Positions 52,949 to 61,266 of a DNA stretch of 64,000 nucleotides are shown in pieces. The notes under the pieces were generated by a model. That model was not told where the DNA came from. It made no database searches and saw only the letters and a list, made by a program, of their open reading frames with translations. The position numbers and the translations under genes were made by a program. Position 1 is the first letter of the stretch. Every line of letters begins with the position of its first letter. The stretch comes from CALARM01 sp964431735 (GTDB lineage: Bacteria > Vulcanimicrobiota > SpSt-956 > JAKJGF01), in contig CAYSLJ010000001.1 in assembly GCA_964431735.1 (NCBI GenBank), forward strand, positions 73,500 to 137,499, written 5' to 3'.

Positions 52949-55243
52949 TTACATCTCCGTGACAGGTATTTTCACTGTAAAAGTGCTCCCCTTTCCCGCT
53001 TCACTTTCTACAAAAATTTCTCCCTTATGCTTTTTTATTATATCATATGTTATGCTTAACCCCAGGCCTGTCCCTTTCCCTACATCTTTTGTTGTAAAAA
53101 AAGGCTCGAAAATTCTATGTTTTACTTCTTCAGACATACCGCACCCTGTATCAGATAAGGATATAAAAATATTTCCTTCATTATGCCAGGTTTTAATATT
53201 TATTTCGCCGAATTTTTCCATCGATTGAGATGCATTTACAAGTAAATTCATAAATACCTGATTGAGTTCCTGGGGGTAACATTTGATTTTCGGAATAGTT
53301 CCGTAATCTTTTTTTACTTCTGCCCTGTATTTAAGTTCATTCCATACTATATTTACAGTGCTTTCAATACATTCATTAATATCGGCAATTTTATAAGAAG
53401 CTTCATCTATTCGTGAAAAAGTTTTTAAATTTTGAACTATTTTACTTACCCTTTCTGTGCCATCGAGGGATTCTTTAATAAGGTCACAGATATCTTCTTT
53501 AATATAATCAATTTTTAATTTCTTTTTTTTACTGTTCATTTCATCAAGGACTTCTTTTAATTTTAGTTTTTTTATAATCTCTGACTGAAAATCAATAAAT
53601 TCAGTAAATTTATCTATATATTTATTGAGAGCTCTTAAATTTCCTGAAACAAATCCTATGGGATTATTTATTTCATGAGCCACTCCTGCGGCTAACTGTC
53701 CTATGGAAGCCATTTTCTCCCTCTGAAGTATTGTAGATTGAGCGGCTTTAAGTTCTTTACAGGTCTCTTCAAGTTTTCTGTGACTTTCCCATACTTCTTC
53801 TTCGGCTTTCTTTCTGTCTGTAATATTTTCATGAGAAATTACTATTCTTACAGGGCTTCCATGAGAAAATTTTGTTACTTTTCCCGTAAACCATCTCTGT
53901 TCTCCCGGAGAGTCGCAGGAATATTCAAGAGAAAATACATCTTTCTCGCCTTTCATTACCTTTCTTATTCCTCCGGCAAAAGCTCTTGCTTCTCCGGCAA
54001 ATTCTCCTGTAGCTCCGTCACAGACGTGAAGATAATTCGCACCTTCACAGACATTTGCTTCGGCGTTGTTATCAATGGCAAAATCTTCCCATGCCTTATT
54101 AACGGTAATAATTTGACCGTTTTCATCCAGTATTGCAATATGTGCCGAAAGGGAATCTATAGTGGAACGAAGAAAATTTTCACTGTCTCTTATTGCTTCT
54201 TCTATTTTTTTCCTCTGTGTTATATCCCTTAAAATGCCTGCCGCATGCCAGAACCCCTTTATATTTACCGATGAAAGAGAAATTTCTACGGGAAATTCTT
54301 CACCGTTTTTTCTTGCAGCAGTCAGTTCAAATGTTTTTTCCGAAGTTACCTCTTTACCTTTCTTCATGAATTCTTTGAAAATTTTGAGATAATTACAGTG
54401 AAATCTTTCAGGAACAACAAGACTGATAAAGTTCTTTTCATCTGCTTCCTGTCTTTTATACCCGAATATTTTTTCTGCTCCTTTATTCCATATAGAAATA
54501 TTACCTTCTGCATCGAGCATAACAATTCCATCCCTGACAGAATTACCTATAATTCTGAATTTCTCTTCACTTTCTTTGAGATCTCTTTCTATCTGAATAT
54601 TCTGTACTGCAAGGAGAGAAAGCTGATTTGCTATGAGATAGAGGGCCTCACAAATTTTTTTGAACTGTGCCACAGGCATTCTTTTTACTTCTTTTAATGC
54701 ACTGTAATATTCTTTTTCATCTGCTCCTATTTCTCTGGCATAATCCATCATTTTTTCTATATCTGCATCTTCGTCAAGTATCTGTCCTATAAGCCAGTTT
54801 GCCACATGTCTGTCACCTACTCTGATACTTGTTCCTCCGTCCCAGAGGGAACCGCTCAGACATGGCTGAAATACAGGGCCTGAAGGATTGTATTTTCCCA
54901 GTATTGCATCGGAATGATAACAGTTCTTCCTTCCTTTCTCTGTCTGTCTTATGATATCATTGCAGAGTCTGCAGAAATTACTCGGTTTTGTAATAGGTGT
55001 GCCGTCAACTTCCGTAATGATTGATGCCACACCTGTAGCTTCCGAAAAAATATCCTGTATCTTCTGTATTTCATCTATGTGGAAGAGATCGTGAAAGGTT
55101 ATATTCTCTGTATTTACATCAGGATGGTCAGGGGAAATAAGTTTTTGTTTGAGTATTTCCTGTAACTGTTTTTTTTCAGTATTATCTTCGGCAAGAATAT
55201 CTATTTCGTCATGAAGTTTTTTTATTCTATCCTGCTCTCCCAT
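52949..55243 (-). CDS. PocR-domain histidine kinase
   Basis: A 764-residue soluble kinase. After a short coiled coil, a PocR sensory domain spans about 48-215: FSEATGVASIITEVDGTPIT, NFCRLCNDIIRQTEKGRKNC, GSLWDGGTSIRVGDRHVANW. PocR domains bind small hydrophobic or diol-type ligands in the propanediol regulator and relatives; the two Cys pairs may also bind a cofactor. PAS domains at about 228-350 and 355-475, HisKA with GVAHEINNPIGFVSGNLRAL, HATPase (EPFFTTKDVGKGTGLGLSIT). The kinase half is a near twin of 40392-42011. ATG at 55243 with AGGAGAG upstream. Confidence 0.93.
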   Translation of the reverse strand: MGEQDRIKKLHDEIDILAEDNTEKKQLQEILKQKLISPDHPDVNTENITFHDLFHIDEIQKIQDIFSEATGVASIITEVDGTPITKPSNFCRLCNDIIRQTEKGRKNCYHSDAILGKYNPSGPVFQPCLSGSLWDGGTSIRVGDRHVANWLIGQILDEDADIEKMMDYAREIGADEKEYYSALKEVKRMPVAQFKKICEALYLIANQLSLLAVQNIQIERDLKESEEKFRIIGNSVRDGIVMLDAEGNISIWNKGAEKIFGYKRQEADEKNFISLVVPERFHCNYLKIFKEFMKKGKEVTSEKTFELTAARKNGEEFPVEISLSSVNIKGFWHAAGILRDITQRKKIEEAIRDSENFLRSTIDSLSAHIAILDENGQIITVNKAWEDFAIDNNAEANVCEGANYLHVCDGATGEFAGEARAFAGGIRKVMKGEKDVFSLEYSCDSPGEQRWFTGKVTKFSHGSPVRIVISHENITDRKKAEEEVWESHRKLEETCKELKAAQSTILQREKMASIGQLAAGVAHEINNPIGFVSGNLRALNKYIDKFTEFIDFQSEIIKKLKLKEVLDEMNSKKKKLKIDYIKEDICDLIKESLDGTERVSKIVQNLKTFSRIDEASYKIADINECIESTVNIVWNELKYRAEVKKDYGTIPKIKCYPQELNQVFMNLLVNASQSMEKFGEINIKTWHNEGNIFISLSDTGCGMSEEVKHRIFEPFFTTKDVGKGTGLGLSITYDIIKKHKGEIFVESEAGKGSTFTVKIPVTEM

Positions 55244-55421
55244 TTGTTTTCTCTCCTGTTAAGTAGTGAATAGCATTTTATTCTTTTCACTTTTCACTAA
55301 ATATTATATAGGAAAAGAAGAAAAATATAAAGAGAAAAAAATAACAGGAGGAAATTTGAGAGTTGAGAGTTGAGAGTTTAAGGTAATTTCAATATCCTCG
55401 CGTAACGCGTCACGATAATGG
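55244..55421. repeat. Spacer with three kinds of heptamer
   Basis: TTTTCACTTTTCACT (about 55286-55300), GAGAGTTGAGAGTTGAGAGTT (about 55356-55377, perfect 7-bp period), CGCGTAACGCGTCACG (about 55399-55414) and CACTGGTCACTGATCACT (about 55422-55440), the last being the end of the hybrid kinase gene. No gene or clear promoter. Confidence 0.75.
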
Positions 55422-58400
55422 TCACTGGTCACTGATCACTGCTATGACTTTATCAAGTTCTTTCTGAAGATTTTCGTAGATCTCAGATAAATCTGAAATC
55501 TCTCCATTTTTGCCTGCCCGTTCCATCTGACAGGCGAGTTTCTCCATTGCTTTTGCTCCGATGTGTCCTGAAGAGCTTTTCAGGGAATGGGCGTTCAGGG
55601 CAATATCGGCTGCTTTCCCTTCATTCATGGCTGTTTTCAGATTTTTCATTAAAGACGGGGCTTCTTCGATAAATATATTATACATTTCTTTAAGAAGTTC
55701 TTCATCATTATCTATGGCTTCAAGTGATTCTTTTTTGTTTAATATAACATCGTCTGATTCCGACCGGGAGACTTCTTGAGAGACTGCTTCGGAAATTTCT
55801 CCTGAAACAGAGGTATATTTTTCTATTACTTCAAAAACTTCCTTTATCTTTAAAGGCTTTGCTATATAATCATTCATGCCTTCCGATAAAAATTTCTCTC
55901 TGTCTCCCTTCATGGCATGGGCAGTCATTGCTATGATCGGTATGTCTGTGTCACGGTCCCTTATAAGTCCTGTCGCGTGTATACCATCCAGGACAGGCAT
56001 CTGTATATCCATTAAAATTAGATCGAATTTTTCACGGCTGAATATTTCTACTGCTTCTTTCCCGTTATTTGCCACTACTACCGAATGTCCCCGTTTTTTT
56101 AGCAGGCTCGTAGCAAGCTTTTGATTTGTAAGCACATCCTCTGCCAGCAATATATGCAGCTTTTTCTCGGTTTTTCCTATGGAATAGTCTTTCCCCTTAT
56201 CTGTAACAGAAGCTCTTACAGGTTTTCCCAGAACAGTAAGTATTTTGTCAAGTAATATATTTCTTGTTACAGGTTTATTGAGATATCCTTCTATACCTAT
56301 CTTTTTGCAGCATTCCAGTTCCTCTTTAGTTCCTGCCGATGTGAGAAGTATTATGGCTGTCCCTGATAATTCGCCATTGGATTTTATCTTGTCGGCAAGC
56401 TCAAGTCCATCCATTCCGGGCATCTGAAAATCGAGGAGAGCAAGATTAAAGGGTTTACCTTCCGATTTTGCCATCCACAGGGCGGCAAGTGCTTTTTCTC
56501 CTCCCTCTGCTTCGACACATGTGAATCCCCATCTGGTCACTATCTCACGCAAAATCAATCTGTTTGTGCTGTTATCATCCACTATCAGTATATGGAGTCC
56601 CTGTAAGGAGGCAATTGATATTTCTTCTTCTTTTATATCGGGAGCTATATCAAAGGAACCGGTAAAGTGAAATTTGCTTCCTTTCCCCTGTTCACTTTCC
56701 ACCCATATATTACCTTTCATCAGTTTTACTAATTGTTTCGATATGGTAAGCCCCAGTCCTGTTCCTCCGTATTTTCTTGTTGTAGAACCGTCTACCTGGG
56801 TAAAACTTTCAAAAATAGTATCGATTTTACCGGCCGGTATGCCTATACCTGTATCTGATACGGTGAAGTGTAACAGAACAGTATGTCCGTCATTCTGTTT
56901 TACATCTACATTGAGCAATACTTCTCCTTTATCTGTAAATTTTATAGCATTTCCGATAAGGTTTATCATTATCTGTCTCAGACGTGCCGGATCCCCTTTT
57001 ATTTTTTTCGGCACTTCAGACATGATATGAAGTAGCAATTCAATACCCTTTTTATGAGCCTGAATTGCTATAGTATTTACTATAAATTCCAGTGTCAGAG
57101 GCAGATCGAAATCCAGTGATTCAAGTTCCATTTTACCTGCTTCCAGCTTGGAAAAATCAAGAATACTGTTCAATAAAAACAGAAGTGCTTCCGATGAGTG
57201 CTTTACTGTCTGAAGATATTCTCTCTGTTCCGATGTAAGATGGCTGTCAAGGGTCAGGTCGGTCATGCCTATTATGGCATTCATGGGAGTCCTTATTTCA
57301 TGACTCATATTGGCAAGGAATTCACTCTTTGCTCTGTTGGCTGCTTCTGCATCTTCTTTCGCTTTCTCCAGCTCTGCTCTGGCCGTTTTTTCCAGTGTTA
57401 TATCGGAAAAAATTGTGGCAAAATAATATTTTTCATAGCTATAGGCAGTTATGGACAACCATTTGTTAATGGTTTTAAAGAAATATTCCGTTTTTGCTTC
57501 ACCGCAGTTCATGGCAACATTACCAAACGTATTTATCCAGTCATAAGGAGAATCTTTTATGGCAGGCATTACTTCGGTGATTTTTTTCCCTGTCACATCC
57601 TGAAGGCCGCTGATCCTGTGAAAAGCTTCATTTGTGGAGAGGAATACATAATCTACAGGCCTGTCCTGTTCATCTACCAGGAGTCTGTAATAGGCAAATC
57701 CGTCAACCATATTTGCAAACAGTGAGCGATATTTTGCTTCACTTTTTTTAATTTCCGTTTCGGCCTCTTCCAGTCCTGTGAGCATGCTGTTAATATGTTT
57801 GCCCAGTCTGGAAAGTTCGTCATTGCCTTTAACTGTTACTCTTGTAGCGAGATCGCCTTTATTGCCTATGGAACTTACATCTTGACTTAATCTGGCAACA
57901 GGAGATAAAACCATTTTTTCCAGAATTAAAAGGGTAAGTATTAAGAAAACTATACCTGTTATAACAAGAGAGACAAGGAGATAGTTTACGCTTCTGAGGC
58001 CCTGTTTGTAAATATCTCTTTTATTTTCTACTCTTAATACAAGGACAGGTTTTCCGTAAATATCTTTTACTGTTGTATAGGCAAGACCGGTATTACTGTC
58101 AATATTTTTTATAAAAAGAGGATTTTCTGAATTTGCTGCAATAATATTTTTTAATTCACCGGGAACAGAACCTGAATTAATAGGGAAGAAATCCACAGGT
58201 AAATGTGTGATCTCCGATAAGTTTTCTATTTCTTCTTTATCCAGAAATTTCCCCATAATGAGTGTTCCCCTTGACGGCCCTGTGCCTTCACTCGATATTA
58301 CATCCCTTGAGGATATCATTAAAGCACCTTCTGGAAGCATTACTATACCTTCGGTCGGAGTGTTTATATCACTGTGTGTCAATAAAGGACTTCGGGGAGA

Positions 58401-58808
58401 AATTTTTTTAAGAAAACTCTCAGGAGCGAAAGAAAGCATTTTCCCTGTTTCCTGATCGATTCCTCTGCTTTCAACTATTTTCCCGTCAGAATTCACAAAA
58501 ACAATGAGACTGATATTCAGATTATTAAGAGCCAGTTCTGTAAGGTTACTTTCTATATAGACTTTATTACGGTCCTTTATGAATATACATGTATCGTCCC
58601 AGTTTGCCCAGTCTGCAGTTGATATACTTATCTTTTTAATTTTTTCATTTAAACCGTCAATTACCCTGTCTACATTATCTTTATTTTTCTGATTTTCTAT
58701 CAGATAAATATGATTTAACACTATGTGCGAGGAAATAATATATAGAGATATTATTAAAAAGACTAGAGTCAAGGCAGTTATTATAAGTGTTTTAAATCTT
58801 AATGACAT
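55422..58808 (-). CDS. Membrane hybrid histidine kinase with CHASE4, HAMP, PAS, two receivers and Hpt
   Basis: A 1128-residue sensor. Transmembrane helix at about 7-29 (LIITALTLVFLIISLYIISS), extracytoplasmic CHASE4 domain at about 45-225 (STADWANWDDTCIFIKDRN is its hallmark), second helix at about 275-297 (LLVSLVITGIVFLILTLLIL), HAMP, PAS, HisKA with ANMSHEIRTPMNAIIGMTDL, HATPase, receivers at about 745-865 and 885-1000 (LALLDFQMPGMDGLEL; LILMDIQMPVLDG) and Hpt at about 1035-1125 with NAHSLKSSSGHIG as acceptor. BarA-like, with all relay steps in one chain; it is the only membrane kinase here. Its last residues ISDQ and TGA stop are GTGATCA/GTGACCA heptamers. Confidence 0.95.
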   Translation of the reverse strand: MSLRFKTLIITALTLVFLIISLYIISSHIVLNHIYLIENQKNKDNVDRVIDGLNEKIKKISISTADWANWDDTCIFIKDRNKVYIESNLTELALNNLNISLIVFVNSDGKIVESRGIDQETGKMLSFAPESFLKKISPRSPLLTHSDINTPTEGIVMLPEGALMISSRDVISSEGTGPSRGTLIMGKFLDKEEIENLSEITHLPVDFFPINSGSVPGELKNIIAANSENPLFIKNIDSNTGLAYTTVKDIYGKPVLVLRVENKRDIYKQGLRSVNYLLVSLVITGIVFLILTLLILEKMVLSPVARLSQDVSSIGNKGDLATRVTVKGNDELSRLGKHINSMLTGLEEAETEIKKSEAKYRSLFANMVDGFAYYRLLVDEQDRPVDYVFLSTNEAFHRISGLQDVTGKKITEVMPAIKDSPYDWINTFGNVAMNCGEAKTEYFFKTINKWLSITAYSYEKYYFATIFSDITLEKTARAELEKAKEDAEAANRAKSEFLANMSHEIRTPMNAIIGMTDLTLDSHLTSEQREYLQTVKHSSEALLFLLNSILDFSKLEAGKMELESLDFDLPLTLEFIVNTIAIQAHKKGIELLLHIMSEVPKKIKGDPARLRQIMINLIGNAIKFTDKGEVLLNVDVKQNDGHTVLLHFTVSDTGIGIPAGKIDTIFESFTQVDGSTTRKYGGTGLGLTISKQLVKLMKGNIWVESEQGKGSKFHFTGSFDIAPDIKEEEISIASLQGLHILIVDDNSTNRLILREIVTRWGFTCVEAEGGEKALAALWMAKSEGKPFNLALLDFQMPGMDGLELADKIKSNGELSGTAIILLTSAGTKEELECCKKIGIEGYLNKPVTRNILLDKILTVLGKPVRASVTDKGKDYSIGKTEKKLHILLAEDVLTNQKLATSLLKKRGHSVVVANNGKEAVEIFSREKFDLILMDIQMPVLDGIHATGLIRDRDTDIPIIAMTAHAMKGDREKFLSEGMNDYIAKPLKIKEVFEVIEKYTSVSGEISEAVSQEVSRSESDDVILNKKESLEAIDNDEELLKEMYNIFIEEAPSLMKNLKTAMNEGKAADIALNAHSLKSSSGHIGAKAMEKLACQMERAGKNGEISDLSEIYENLQKELDKVIAVISDQ

Positions 58809-58824
58809 AATATTACCTTACTGT

Positions 58825-58907
58825 AGTGAGCATAAATAACTCATGTATGCTCTCGTGACGCGTCACGGGAAGAAAACTTTTATTACATACCTGTGCTCAA
58901 ATCAGTA
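58825..58907 (+). repeat. RE-A element, copy 3
   Basis: TAGTGAGCATAAATAAC, GTGACGC-GTCACGG core, GAAGAAAACTTTTATTACAT, CCTGTGCTCAAATCAGTAA. The array is shorter than in other copies. It lies 16 bases upstream of the start of the 55422-58808 kinase, in its promoter area. Confidence 0.82.
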
Positions 58908-59037
58908 AATATGCATTTGTTTTTGTTTTATTCAATTATTTTTATAACTTTCCTTCTTGATTATAATTGAAATTTAATTATAATTGAAGTGATTATAATT
59001 ACCGAATTGATTATAAGTAAAATTTTATATGAGCCTC
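58908..59037. other. AT-rich spacer upstream of the TPR gene
   Basis: Contains TTGATTATAATTGAAATTTA-type direct repeats (TTGATTATAA/AATTATAATTGAAGTGATTA, about 58958-59015), a run of TGATTATAA units. No gene seen. Promoters for the divergent kinase and TPR genes should be here. Confidence 0.5.
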
Positions 59038-59086
59038 GCGTCACGCGTCACGCGTCACGCGTCACGCGTCACGCGTCACGAACACA
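59038..59086. repeat. Seven perfect tandem GCGTCAC units
   Basis: 49 bases of exact 7-bp repeat (plus strand GCGTCAC), the longest perfect array of this dialect in the window. It ends only 3 bases before the ATG-containing TPR frame at 59090. Confidence 0.97.
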
Positions 59087-59089
59087 AAT

Positions 59090-59818
59090 ATGCGAACTTT
59101 TGCAGGACATGAAGTATTATTGACCATATATAAAGATATTACTCTGTGGTTGTGTGCAGGATTTACCGATGTGCCTGCATGTTCTTTCTCTCTGTCAATT
59201 ATCTTTCCTTCCCTTATGGCAGTGGAAGACTGTTATAGAGGACTGGATAAAGAACCGGCCAATGCGGATCTTCATTTTACTCTTTATAATTTACTTAAAT
59301 TTAACACAGAAATATCTATGTTTCATCTTGAACAGGCTGTAGAGAATAATCAGGAAAAATATGGTTTTTTTTATTTTTCGGCAGGCAGTGAATTTTATAA
59401 TAAGGGAGAATTAAACCTGTCGAAAAAATATCTCTGGAAGTCTGTAGAATTAAATCCTCCTGACAGAGATGGCTGTGCTCTCCTGGGGGAGATATACAGA
59501 AAAGAAAATAAATTCAATACTTCTGTAAAAATATTAAAAAAAGGATTGAAGTATTATCCTGATTATCCTGTGTATTATATACTGATGGGAACAGCCCTTC
59601 TTAATAACGGCAGCATAAGACAGGGACTGTCATATTTTTTATCTCTTACGGAGACAGACAACGAGTTTACCGAAATTGCCCTTTTTAAAGCAGGTCTCTG
59701 TTATTTAATGGCCGGTCTCTATGACAGGGCAATAGAGAAGTGGACACAGCTTTCCCTTAAATATCCATCAAATCCCAGAGGACCTTATGCTCTGGAATTT
59801 ATGGATAAAATCAAGTAA
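59090..59818 (+). CDS. TPR-repeat protein
   Basis: A protein of up to 242 residues. From about 44 it has TPR-like pairs: ALLGEIYRKENKFNTSVKIL, GLKYYPDYPVYYILMGTALL, FKAGLCYLMAGLYDRAIEKW. The first 42 residues are unlike the rest (Cys/Phe-rich, GFTDVPACSFSLSIIFP) and may be translated spacer; ATG 59216 (MAVEDCYRGLDKEPANADLH) is a likely alternative start. No enzyme motif. It precedes the two radical SAM genes on the same strand and could serve as a scaffold for them or for a glycan complex. No ribosome site is seen, since the array ends at the start. Confidence 0.72.
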   Translation: MRTFAGHEVLLTIYKDITLWLCAGFTDVPACSFSLSIIFPSLMAVEDCYRGLDKEPANADLHFTLYNLLKFNTEISMFHLEQAVENNQEKYGFFYFSAGSEFYNKGELNLSKKYLWKSVELNPPDRDGCALLGEIYRKENKFNTSVKILKKGLKYYPDYPVYYILMGTALLNNGSIRQGLSYFLSLTETDNEFTEIALFKAGLCYLMAGLYDRAIEKWTQLSLKYPSNPRGPYALEFMDKIK

Positions 59819-59886
59819 GTGAATGCTTTCTCCCGTCACGCGTTACGCGTTACGCGTCACGAATATAAAAAGGAGATAAGAAAACA
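59819..59886. repeat. GTCACGC/GTTACGC array before the radical SAM gene
   Basis: CCGTCACGCGTTACGCGTTACGCGTCACG (about 59833-59862), then AAAAAGGAG and the ATG at 59887. Unlike many junctions a good ribosome site remains between the array and the start. Confidence 0.9.
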
Positions 59887-61227
59887 ATGAAATTCGGTCT
59901 CTATCAGGCAAAAGAAGAACTTCCTCTGCTGCCTTTATATGATTTTGAAGCACCGCCTCTGGGTTTGCTGTATATCGCTTCGTACCTTGCGAAATATCTT
60001 TCCTTTACAGATTTTATACTGGAAGTAGATAACATAGAAAATCTTATAGAGAAAAAACCTGATATAATAGGCATATCTTCTCTGAGTGTCTATTTTGACA
60101 GAGCCATAAGAGACGGAGAGAAAATTAAAAATAACCTGAATATCCCTGTTATAATCGGAGGCCCTCATATAACCATTCTTCCCGAAATTCTTCCTTCCGT
60201 ATTCGATATAGGTGTCACAGGAGAAGGTGAGGAAACGACTCTTCAGTTAATCAAATTATTTCTCCAGGAAGGAAATTTTAGAGAAGAAAAGCTTAAACAT
60301 ATAGAAGGTCTTGTCTATCATGGCAGAAAAGGAACCGTAATTACTCCTCAAAGGGATCTCATTGAAAACATGGATACAATACCTTTCCCAGAGCGAAAAC
60401 TTTTCTATCCTCTTGAGCCTACACCCACTCTTCTTACATCCCGCGGTTGCCCCTATAAATGCACCTTCTGTTCCCCTTCACAGTACTGGAGAAAATTCAG
60501 ATATTTTTCTTCCGATTATGTAAAAGCAGAATTAACTTATATGGCGGAATATCTTGAAGGCATACCGGTAATCACGGTGGCAGACGATACGTTTGTCATA
60601 AATTCGGAACGATTCGATGATATATATAATTTTATACTTGCCAGTGAGATAAATAAAAAAGTGGAATTTCATGTAAATATTAAAGCCAATGTCTTTAATG
60701 AAGAGTTATGCAGGAAATTAAAAGAAATAAATGTAAGTAAAGTATATTTCGGTGCAGAGTCCGGTTCTCAGAGGATTCTGGACTATTATCAGAAAGGTCA
60801 GACTGTGGAAGACAATCAGAGAGTTTTAGATCTCTGCAGGAAATATTCCATAGATGTTACCGCCTCATTTATAACAGGAGCTCCTGTGGAAACAGTGGAA
60901 GATATGGACAGAACTTATGACTTTATAGATAAAAATGCAGATAAAATGTTAAACTGTGCCGTTATCCCTCTGTTACCTCTTCCAGGGACTGTTTTCTGGC
61001 ATATGGCCATAAAGAAAGGTCTTGTATCCGAAAAAGGAGAACATATTAAATCTGACGGAAATTTTGTATATATGTGTGAACATATGACGCGGAGTAAGTT
61101 TATTTCTTATATGGAAAAATTTTCTCTCCTTGTAAGGGATAAGGTGAAAAAAAATATTACCCTCGGAGAAAGGTTACTCCTGGAATTAAGAGAAATAGAG
61201 AGGCAGAATGTGAAATCTGGTGGGTAA
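59887..61227 (+). CDS. B12-binding-domain radical SAM protein (first)
   Basis: A 446-residue enzyme. N-terminal cobalamin-binding-like domain at about 1-135 (PPLGLLYIASYLAKYLSFTD, IIGISSLSVYFDRAIRDGEK, VIIGGPHITILPEIL, VTGEGEETTLQLIKLF) and radical SAM domain at about 170-380 with the 4Fe-4S motif SRGCPYKCTFCSPSQYW (Cys at CxxxCxxC), the AdoMet-binding stretch VADDTFVINSERFDDIYNF, and YFGAESGSQRILDYYQKGQT. Enzymes of this type methylate or modify lipids, peptides, hopanoids or cofactors; substrate unknown. ATG with AAAAAGGAG upstream. The next gene encodes a related enzyme. Confidence 0.93.
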   Translation: MKFGLYQAKEELPLLPLYDFEAPPLGLLYIASYLAKYLSFTDFILEVDNIENLIEKKPDIIGISSLSVYFDRAIRDGEKIKNNLNIPVIIGGPHITILPEILPSVFDIGVTGEGEETTLQLIKLFLQEGNFREEKLKHIEGLVYHGRKGTVITPQRDLIENMDTIPFPERKLFYPLEPTPTLLTSRGCPYKCTFCSPSQYWRKFRYFSSDYVKAELTYMAEYLEGIPVITVADDTFVINSERFDDIYNFILASEINKKVEFHVNIKANVFNEELCRKLKEINVSKVYFGAESGSQRILDYYQKGQTVEDNQRVLDLCRKYSIDVTASFITGAPVETVEDMDRTYDFIDKNADKMLNCAVIPLLPLPGTVFWHMAIKKGLVSEKGEHIKSDGNFVYMCEHMTRSKFISYMEKFSLLVRDKVKKNITLGERLLLELREIERQNVKSGG

Positions 61228-61266
61228 TAAATTCCATTCACTACTCACTATTCACTACTCACTATT
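61228..61266. repeat. TTCACTACTCACTAT heptamers between the radical SAM genes
   Basis: CATTCACTACTCACTATTCACTACTCACTATT: five units of the TCACTAC dialect fill the 39-base gap and lead directly to the ATG at 61267, leaving no ribosome site. Confidence 0.92.

Noticed and set aside
59038..59086. CRISPR array or iteron-type origin
   Set aside because: Units are 7 bp with no spacers, occur at many junctions and have no cas or rep gene nearby.
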